NCBI GenBank assembly: GCA_012961755.1
Contig: DTYS01000078.1
Span: 1 to 25,440 of the forward strand
DNA from: Candidatus Latescibacterota bacterium
Lineage (GTDB): Bacteria; Latescibacterota; 4484-107; B68-G9
Direction: 5' to 3'
Length of the DNA: 25,440 bases
A program made the translations under genes and the position numbers. Of this stretch, positions 19,546 through 25,440 are shown piece after piece. The notes beneath the pieces were generated by a model that searched no databases, was not told where the DNA came from, and worked only from the letters and a program-made list of their open reading frames with translations. Positions within the stretch are counted from its first letter, which is position 1. Each line of letters opens with the position of its first letter.

Positions 19546-21255
19546 ATGAGGTGGTTGTGTATCCTCCTGGGGGTCCTCATGGGACGGGTTACCTCAGCCC
19601 AGGAGCCGAGGGACCTGTGGGACCTGCTGGACCGGAGCATCCGGAGCGAGGAGACAGCTCTTCCCGGGGAGATACCTTTTAGGGCCCCCAGCTTGAAGGA
19701 GGAGAGGGAGAGGCCCGAGCTTGTGGAGAGGGGACCGAGGGTGGAGAGGGTCGTGGCCTTGGACAGGCCGGTGGATCCTGACTCCTACATCGTGGGGCCA
19801 GGAGATGGGTTCGTAGTTTACATATGGGGGCAGGTGAACCAGTACCACGAGCTGACGGTTACGCCCGAGGGGAAGCTTATAGTTCCATATGTAGAACCTA
19901 TAAAAGTTGCCGGCTTAACTTTGGCCGAGGCAAAGCGAAGGGTCATCCAAAGGGTTCAGGAGCGCTACCGCGCTGAGGTGTCCGTAGAGCTTAAATCCCT
20001 CAGACGGATCAGGGTCTTCGTAACAGGTTATGTGGCACAGCCCGGGGCGTACGATGTTACCCCTGTCCACCGCGCTATGGACGTGTTGATGGGGGTCGAG
20101 GTCACCCCTAAGTACGAGGCTAAGGCCAAAGTGGGGTTGATGGTGGCCGGTTCCCGTCGGAACATCAGGATATTCCGCCGAAACGGGGACACCCTAAGGG
20201 TGGACCTGGACAGGTTCATAAACCTGGGGGACCTGAGTGCCAACCCTTATCTTGAGGCAGGGGACATCATATATGTACCTCCTAGGGGAGATGTGGTGCA
20301 CATATATGGAGCTGTGAAGATAGGAGGCCGTTCGGCGTACGAGCTACTTCCGGGAGAGACGGTGGCCGAACTTGTGGAACTTGCGGGGGGCCTGAGGGAG
20401 GACGCATGGCATATAGCCGAGCTTGTGAGGTTCAAGGAAGATGGGGTCACCAAGGAGAAGTACACCATAGACCTCAACCAACAGCTCCACAGTCCTTCCG
20501 ATCCCCTATATCTTAAGCCTGGCGACCAGCTATTTATAAGGCACATTCCGAACTGGCGCCCGAGGGCATGGGTGGAGGTGACGGGCGAGGTGAAGCATCC
20601 TGGGCCGTATCCTATAAAGGATGGGGTCACGACCCTGAGCCAGGTTATAAGAGAGGCTGGAGGGTTCACGAAGGATGCCGCCTTGGATAGAGCTACCCTC
20701 GAGAGGAGGCAGGCCAAGTTCGTCCTCCCCGACCCTGAGTTCCGGAGGCTCAAACAGATATCCTCGGTTATGGGAGGACTGGCTAAGATGGACCCCCTGG
20801 AGTACGATTACCTTAAGACGCGTTCCAGGGAGAACAAGTATCTGGTCTCCGTGGACTTCGAGAAGCTCTTCTTGGAGGGGGACGAGAGTCAGGACGTGGT
20901 GCTCAGGTACGGGGATGTGATAAACATTCCCAGAAGGTGGGAGACCGTGACCGTGAGCGGCCAGGTGGAGCATCCGGGCATGATATCCTTCGTAAGTGGT
21001 ATGGGACCTGATTATTACATCCACCAGGCAGGTGGCTACACTAAGAAGGCGGACAAGGGAAGGGTCCAGATCATAAAGGCCAGGACCCAGATATGGATGA
21101 GCAAGGACGAGATCGAGACCTTAGAGCCCGGCGATACCATATTCGTCCCCGAGCGTCCCGAGCACGACTGGTGGGGTCTCGTAAAGGACGCTTCAGCCGT
21201 CGCCGGGCAGCTGGCCACTTTTATAATCTTGGCAAGGAGCATAGCGAACATGTAG
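19546..21255 (+). CDS. Polysaccharide export protein (Poly_export with SLBB domains)
   Basis: This is a 569-residue Wza/Gfc-type outer-membrane export protein. A signal peptide (MRWLCILLGVLMGRVTSAQ) is cleaved after about residue 18. The Poly_export domain follows at about 75-160, with YIVGPGDGFVVYIWGQ and a TPEGKLIVPYV strand. Three SLBB-like repeats follow, each with a GxVxxPGxY or related turn (VTGYVAQPGAYDVT, VTGEVKHPGPYPI, VSGQVEHPGMISF). A hydrophobic C-terminus (about 550-569) could be the membrane helix. The protein would form or line the channel that carries polysaccharide across the outer membrane. The ATG at 19546 has GGAGG 8 bp upstream; a GTG at 19537 overlaps that site and is not preferred. 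No lipobox is seen. Confidence 0.93.
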   Translation: MRWLCILLGVLMGRVTSAQEPRDLWDLLDRSIRSEETALPGEIPFRAPSLKEERERPELVERGPRVERVVALDRPVDPDSYIVGPGDGFVVYIWGQVNQYHELTVTPEGKLIVPYVEPIKVAGLTLAEAKRRVIQRVQERYRAEVSVELKSLRRIRVFVTGYVAQPGAYDVTPVHRAMDVLMGVEVTPKYEAKAKVGLMVAGSRRNIRIFRRNGDTLRVDLDRFINLGDLSANPYLEAGDIIYVPPRGDVVHIYGAVKIGGRSAYELLPGETVAELVELAGGLREDAWHIAELVRFKEDGVTKEKYTIDLNQQLHSPSDPLYLKPGDQLFIRHIPNWRPRAWVEVTGEVKHPGPYPIKDGVTTLSQVIREAGGFTKDAALDRATLERRQAKFVLPDPEFRRLKQISSVMGGLAKMDPLEYDYLKTRSRENKYLVSVDFEKLFLEGDESQDVVLRYGDVINIPRRWETVTVSGQVEHPGMISFVSGMGPDYYIHQAGGYTKKADKGRVQIIKARTQIWMSKDEIETLEPGDTIFVPERPEHDWWGLVKDASAVAGQLATFIILARSIANM

Positions 21256-21264
21256 GAGGGAACA

Positions 21265-22473
21265 ATGAAGGGAGAGATCAGCATACTGGACTATCTGTAT
21301 CTCCTGCTCCGTAGGTGGAAGTTCATAACGCTCAATTTTGTGGGTGTATGCATCGTCGCTGCAGTCGTAAGCCTCCTCCTCCCTTCATGGTACACGGGGA
21401 GGGCCACCATCCTTCCGCCAAAGGAGAGGGAGAAGTATGGCCTTGCAGGGGCCTTAGCTGAGCTTCCTATACCCAGGTTTAAGCTCGGGGAGAAGGGAAC
21501 CCCGGCCGACATCTACGTCGGGGTCCTTAAGAGCAGGAGGATAGCCGAGGCTTTGGTGGACAGCTTCGATCTTATGAGGGTCTACGGGGTGGATAGTAAG
21601 GATAGGGCCATACGCACGTTGAGGACCAGGACCAAAGTAGAGCGCACAGAGGATGGCCTTATATCCGTAAGTGTCACCGATAGGTCCCCGGAGCGCTGTG
21701 CTGCCCTCGCCAACGCGTACATAGAGCTTTTGGACAGGATAAACCTGGACATAAGCAGGCGTTGGCAGGAGGACAGGTACGAGTATCTTCTAGCACAGAG
21801 GAAGGAAGCTCAGGACTCCCTCAGGGTCGCCCAGATGGCCCTCAGATCCTTCCAGGAGAGGTACGGGGTCGTGTCGTTGGAAAACCAAGCCCAGGCTGTG
21901 ATAAAGGCAGCTGCCGAGTTACAGATGGAGATAATGGGGTTAGAGCTTAAACTTAGGGTCTACATGGCTTCTATGGGACCTACACACCCGGAGGTCGAGC
22001 TTATAAAGAACAGGATACTCATAAGGAGGGAGCAGTTGGAAAGGCTCCGCAGGGGGGAGCTTCCCCGTTACGCCCAGAGCAAGGGAATCCTCGAAGACCC
22101 GAACGGGAAGAACCTCTTCCTCCCGATAGAGAGCATCCCCAGGCTCCAGATGGAATACTTCCGTAGGGAGATGGCCGTCAAGATCTGGGGGGCTATGGTA
22201 CAGTTCCTCTCCCAGAAGCTTGAGGAGACGAGGCTGGAGTTGGAGAAGTCCTTCGCTTCGGTGAGCACGGTTTCCTGGGTGGACAGAGCGGAACCCCCCG
22301 AGCTTCGTTCCAAGCCTAAGAGAAAGCTGATAGTTATGTTTGCAGGAATGTTCGGCCTTATATTCAGCTTCTTCTGGATATTGACGGTGGAGTACGTAAA
22401 CGCCATCAGGAGGGAAGGGGGGGAGAAGGCCGAGAAGTTGGATAGGATATTGGAGATCTTCCGAAGGAAGTGA
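21265..22473 (+). CDS. Wzz-type polysaccharide chain-length/export protein
   Basis: This is a 402-residue polysaccharide co-polymerase of the Wzz/PCP type. A first transmembrane segment (about 17-39, FITLNFVGVCIVAAVVSLLL) follows the N-terminal DYLYLLLRRWK. The periplasmic part is helical, with a coiled-coil-like stretch (DRYEYLLAQRKEAQDSL onward). A conserved basic turn RSKPKRK precedes the second transmembrane segment (LIVMFAGMFGLIFSFFWI). The C-terminus is short and lacks a BY-kinase domain, so a separate tyrosine kinase, if needed, is encoded elsewhere. It controls polymer length with the polymerase and contacts the export channel. It starts 9 bp after the SLBB gene, with AGGAGGG upstream. 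Confidence 0.9.
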   Translation: MKGEISILDYLYLLLRRWKFITLNFVGVCIVAAVVSLLLPSWYTGRATILPPKEREKYGLAGALAELPIPRFKLGEKGTPADIYVGVLKSRRIAEALVDSFDLMRVYGVDSKDRAIRTLRTRTKVERTEDGLISVSVTDRSPERCAALANAYIELLDRINLDISRRWQEDRYEYLLAQRKEAQDSLRVAQMALRSFQERYGVVSLENQAQAVIKAAAELQMEIMGLELKLRVYMASMGPTHPEVELIKNRILIRREQLERLRRGELPRYAQSKGILEDPNGKNLFLPIESIPRLQMEYFRREMAVKIWGAMVQFLSQKLEETRLELEKSFASVSTVSWVDRAEPPELRSKPKRKLIVMFAGMFGLIFSFFWILTVEYVNAIRREGGEKAEKLDRILEIFRRK

Positions 22474-22476
22474 TCT

Positions 22477-23925
22477 ATGGGGAATGCCCTGGCTCTAGCG
22501 TTGGATGAGGCCGTCCCTTTGGAAGGGTGGCGACTTTGGGCCTTAGTGGCCGTAGAGTCGGCCCTGGTCGTCCTCGGGGTGATCTTCTACCAGCATATCC
22601 TCCTGCTTACGGCCGTAGTCTTGGGGGTTGGGCTGTTCTTCTTCCTTCCGGCCATGCCATATGTGCTCCTTCCCTTGGCCTTCCTCGCATCCACCCTGGA
22701 CCTCTCCGGGATACTCCTACAGTTCCAGCTTTTCAATATAACGTACTTCCATCTCTTCGGAGGAGGGCTTATCCTCTTCACCCTGGCTCACATGCTCTAC
22801 AGGAGGGATACTTCCTTCCCGAGGTTGCCGGTGGTCTTCCCTCTATTCTTCTTCATAACATCCCTTGGGCTAAGTTCCCTGTATTCCCCCTCCACCCTGG
22901 AGGGCCTCGTCCTCGCCGTACGGATCTTCCTTCTGAGCGTGTTACTTTTAATCATGGTGGTACTTATACGCTCTTCTAAGATGGCCGGATGGGCCGTCTT
23001 TTGGCTTTTAGCCTTGGGCATAGCCATGTCGATAGTAGGGATCGTACAGACGGCCACGGAGCGGGTCTATTTCCTCCCGGCCGAGTTCGTCAACCTCGTG
23101 GGCGCGACCACACCGAGGGCTACGGGGCTTTACCACAACCCTAACGAGTACGCAACTTTCCTTATGGTCTGCATAATCTTAGCATCGGCCCTTCTCCTCG
23201 GAGCTCAGAAGGGGAGGGTGTGGTTGAGGGTGGTGCTCGGGTTCGTGATCTTGGTGCTGATGGCAGGCCTTATAGTCTCCTTTTCCCGTTCCAACTGGCT
23301 TGCGACCCTGGTCGGCGTGGGCTTGATAGCAGCCCTCAGTCGGAGGGTGAAGTTGATGCTCTGGGTGTTGACCGCGGGCTTAGCCATCTTAGGGATCATT
23401 GCTCTGCTTTCGTCCAACATAGCGGAACTTGTGGTGAGCAGGTTTGAGTCTATATTCAAGATCTTCCGTCCTAAGGAATTCTTCGGATCGGACGTCTACG
23501 TATCGAGTTCGGTAAGGGTGCTCTTGGTCGTGGCGTCCTGGCATATGTTCCTGGATCATCCCTTCGGGATAGGCACGAGGGGCTTTCCGAAGGTGTTCGA
23601 ACAGTATAAGCCTCCCAACTTCCCGATCTGGGTACCCGTAAGGGAGAACCACACCCTCCAGGCGAGGATATTGGCTGAACAGGGGATAATAGGTTTCATC
23701 GTATATATCTGGCTCCTATACGTCGTCGTCAAGAGCGGGATCGAGGCGGTAAGGTGGGCCGATGAACCTTACATGAAGGCGGTAGCTGTGGGACTTCTGG
23801 GGGTGTTCGTGGGATATCAGGTCAACTTCCTCTTCACCGCAGCGCTTACGGACAACTTCTTCTGGATGACCACGGGGATGTTGTTCGCCGTGAGGGAGAT
23901 AGTAAGGCCAAAGGAAGCAAGTTAA
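22477..23925 (+). CDS. O-antigen polymerase/ligase family protein (Wzy/WaaL-type)
   Basis: This is a 482-residue polytopic membrane protein with roughly ten or more hydrophobic segments. The Wzy_C-type region includes RATGLYHNPNEYATFLMVC (about 210-228) before a further helix run, and a large periplasmic loop containing SWHMFLDHPFGIGTRGFP and VRENHTLQARILAEQGIIGF, where the H and R residues are characteristic. Such proteins polymerise polysaccharide repeat units or ligate them to a carrier. It sits between the Wzz-type gene and a glycosyltransferase, which fits a Wzy polymerase, but ligase function cannot be excluded. AGGAAG precedes the ATG, 3 bp after the Wzz stop. Confidence 0.87.
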   Translation: MGNALALALDEAVPLEGWRLWALVAVESALVVLGVIFYQHILLLTAVVLGVGLFFFLPAMPYVLLPLAFLASTLDLSGILLQFQLFNITYFHLFGGGLILFTLAHMLYRRDTSFPRLPVVFPLFFFITSLGLSSLYSPSTLEGLVLAVRIFLLSVLLLIMVVLIRSSKMAGWAVFWLLALGIAMSIVGIVQTATERVYFLPAEFVNLVGATTPRATGLYHNPNEYATFLMVCIILASALLLGAQKGRVWLRVVLGFVILVLMAGLIVSFSRSNWLATLVGVGLIAALSRRVKLMLWVLTAGLAILGIIALLSSNIAELVVSRFESIFKIFRPKEFFGSDVYVSSSVRVLLVVASWHMFLDHPFGIGTRGFPKVFEQYKPPNFPIWVPVRENHTLQARILAEQGIIGFIVYIWLLYVVVKSGIEAVRWADEPYMKAVAVGLLGVFVGYQVNFLFTAALTDNFFWMTTGMLFAVREIVRPKEAS

Positions 23926-23935
23926 CTCCTCATGT

Positions 23936-25105
23936 ATGCGCCTCCTCGTAGTTTCTCACCTCCTACCCAACCCCGCGGAGCCGGACAGGGGACGGTTCGT
24001 GTGGGACCAGGTCGTCGCCTTAAGGGAACTTTGCGAGGTGAGGGCCGTCGGTCCCGTCCCTTGGTTTCCCCTGAAACTGGGCCCCCTTAGGTGGGCCAGA
24101 TGGTACTATGTGCCCCGATATGAGAGGAAGGAAGGTATAGCCCTCAGCCACCCTCGGTACGTAACCTTCCCACGCAGGTGGGCCTTCTCCCTGGTCTGGG
24201 CGTTCTACCTTAAGTCCCTCTCGGCGGAAGCTTCTTCCCCCTTCGACCTCGTACACGCCCACGTCCTCTATCCAGACGGCATGGCCGCTGTGGCCTTAGG
24301 GAGGTTGCTCGGCAGGCCCGTCGTGGTCACGGCCCACGGAAGCGACGTCAACCTTTACCCCTACCAGAGGAGACTTTGGAGGACCCTCACCGTGTGGACC
24401 GCAGAACGTGCGGATAGGGTCGTGGCCGTGAGCACCGCTTTGAAGGAGAACTTACACGCATTAGGTGCGAGGAGGGCCAGGGTCGTGGTCGTCCCCGACG
24501 GGGTGGACGGGAGGAAGTTCTTCCCCATGGATAAGTCGTCGTGTGCCCGGTCGCTCGGCCTGGAGCCCGGAAGGAGGAAGGTGTTATACGTAGGTAGCAT
24601 AGAGGAGGGCAAGGGCGTGGGGGTGCTCCTCGAGGCCTTCGAAAGGCTGGAGGGTGTGGAGCTGTTCCTGATCGGCCGGAAGGTCGAAGGATACCCTTCA
24701 CGGCCGGGCGTACACTTCGTCGGACCCGTCCCCCACGCGAGGGTGCCCCTGTGGATGGGGGCCTCCGACCTCGTGGTCCAGCCGAGCTTTTCCGAGGGTT
24801 TCGGGATGACCCTCGTAGAGGCACTTTCCTGCGGAAGGCCTGTCGTGGCCACGGAGAGCGGGGGACCTAAGGACATCGTCGGGGAGGAGGTGGGAGCGCT
24901 CGTGCCTCCCGGTGATCCCGAGGCTTTGGCCGATGCCATTGATCACGTCCTCGGGAACCTCGGAAGGTACAGGCCGGAGGAGCTGCACGCTTACGTCCAG
25001 GGGAGGTTCGGGCTGGAGAGGGTAGCGGAACGCCTCTTCGAGCTTTACAGGGAGGTCCTACATGGCAGTGGAGTTAAGGGAGGTCCCGAGGGACAGTTGG
25101 GATGA
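23936..25105 (+). CDS. Glycosyltransferase family 4
   Basis: This is a 389-residue retaining GT4-type (GT-B) glycosyltransferase. The N-terminal domain has RGRFVWDQV and HAHVLYPDG, then TAHGSDVNLYP (about 136-146). The C-terminal domain has VLYVGSIEEGKG and GVELFLIGR, and the EX7E donor motif is in SFSEGFGMTLVEALSCGRPVVAT. GAR and GDPEALADAI follow. It should add a sugar at the cytoplasmic face during repeat-unit assembly, with the donor unknown. The ATG at 23936 lies 10 bp after the polymerase stop and has no nearby Shine-Dalgarno sequence; an ATG at 23932 is in another frame. Its 3' end overlaps the next gene by 44 bp. Confidence 0.93.
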   Translation: MRLLVVSHLLPNPAEPDRGRFVWDQVVALRELCEVRAVGPVPWFPLKLGPLRWARWYYVPRYERKEGIALSHPRYVTFPRRWAFSLVWAFYLKSLSAEASSPFDLVHAHVLYPDGMAAVALGRLLGRPVVVTAHGSDVNLYPYQRRLWRTLTVWTAERADRVVAVSTALKENLHALGARRARVVVVPDGVDGRKFFPMDKSSCARSLGLEPGRRKVLYVGSIEEGKGVGVLLEAFERLEGVELFLIGRKVEGYPSRPGVHFVGPVPHARVPLWMGASDLVVQPSFSEGFGMTLVEALSCGRPVVATESGGPKDIVGEEVGALVPPGDPEALADAIDHVLGNLGRYRPEELHAYVQGRFGLERVAERLFELYREVLHGSGVKGGPEGQLG

Positions 25106-25440
25106 ACATCTGGATGAGCTTCCCCACGCCACCCCCTTCCACACGAGGGACTGGCTGGAGGGCTTGGAGGAGGTGAGAGGTGGAAGGTGGGTCCCCCTGG
25201 GCATATTCCGTGGAGGGGAACTTGTGGGACTGTTCCCGGCCTTCTTGGTGCGCAAGCACGGTGTGCTGTTCTTAGCTTCGCCCTTAGCCGGCTGGGCGAC
25301 AGCGTACCTGGGGCCCCTCTGTCCCCCGGAGATATTGGGGGAAGTCCTGGATCGCTTCCTCGGGTTCGGGAGGGAGAGGGGGGCGGACTACGTCGAGGTC
25401 CTCCTCCATCCCTACCTTCCACCCGACGCGCTCCGGCTCC
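25062..25440 (+). CDS. FemAB/GNAT-like acyltransferase, C-terminus cut by window edge
   Basis: This is the first 126 codons of a protein running off the right edge. The N-terminus reads VELREVPRDSWDEHLDEL, then ATPFHTRDWLEGLE, then a strand pair FRGGELVGLFPAFLVRKHG and a block LGPLCPPEILGEVLDRFLGFGRERGADYVEVLL. This is the pattern of the FemAB/BioF2-like half of GNAT-fold proteins, which in XrtA/PEP-CTERM clusters are the FemAB-type proteins of unknown substrate. The ATG has GGGAGGT 5-6 bp upstream and overlaps the glycosyltransferase by 44 bp. Assignment is from an incomplete protein. Confidence 0.72.
   Translation, partial: MAVELREVPRDSWDEHLDELPHATPFHTRDWLEGLEEVRGGRWVPLGIFRGGELVGLFPAFLVRKHGVLFLASPLAGWATAYLGPLCPPEILGEVLDRFLGFGRERGADYVEVLLHPYLPPDALRL

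Noticed and set aside
1..25440. tRNA, rRNA, CRISPR array, insertion sequence or phage genes
   Set aside because: No repeat array, transposase, integrase or RNA-gene pattern was found by eye on either strand.

Overview
The window is a gene-dense, G+C-rich piece of a bacterial chromosome. Codon use is unusual for this base composition: arginine is mostly AGG and isoleucine often ATA, a pattern common in thermophiles. A secreted protein with two lamin-tail domains and a C-terminal FlgD-like domain, together with a vWA/class I glutamine-amidotransferase-like membrane protein, points to the FCB/candidate-phylum part of the bacterial tree (Latescibacterota/KSB1/Hydrothermota-like). This placement is an inference from gene content; there is no rRNA or tRNA here to test it. 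I see no mobile element, CRISPR array, tRNA or rRNA.

The layout is two back-to-back gene runs that diverge from one intergenic region at about 15.43-15.59 kb. That region carries two face-to-face sigma70-type promoters whose -35 boxes are 21 bp apart.

Left run (minus strand, 15.43 kb to the left edge). In order of transcription: a vWA/GATase-like membrane protein; a second promoter and a small unknown lipoprotein; a DUF362 protein; a double lamin-tail secreted protein; a SUMF1-type lipoprotein; a serine hydrolase; a YfiM-like envelope protein; PurF; a family 9 glycosyltransferase; a divergent acetate-kinase-family enzyme; a DUF1844 protein; a type I mannose-6-phosphate isomerase; a UbiB/ABC1 kinase; a dolichol/phytol-kinase-like membrane protein; an AraD-type epimerase; and a methyltransferase cut by the left edge. 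Nearly all neighbours overlap or lie within about 10 bp, so long polycistronic messages and translational coupling are likely. The run mixes envelope proteins with central metabolism.

Right run (plus strand, 15.59 kb to the right edge). This is an extracellular-polysaccharide cluster: a formyltransferase, an XrtA/PEP-CTERM-type polysaccharide deacetylase (DUF3473), glutamine-dependent NAD+ synthetase, an orphan OmpR-type regulator with a degenerate receiver, an SLBB outer-membrane export protein, a Wzz-type chain-length protein, a Wzy/WaaL-type polymerase/ligase, a GT4 glycosyltransferase, and a FemAB/GNAT-like protein cut by the right edge. The deacetylase and formyltransferase overlap by 4 bp, which suggests amine exposure followed by N-formylation, though the order and substrate are not known. 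No exosortase gene lies in the window; it could lie further right.

Most worth a second look: the formyltransferase-deacetylase pair, the acetate-kinase homologue with changed active-site positions, NadE plus the atypical regulator inside the polysaccharide run, the overlapping UbiB and polyprenol-kinase-like genes, and the well-formed promoters.
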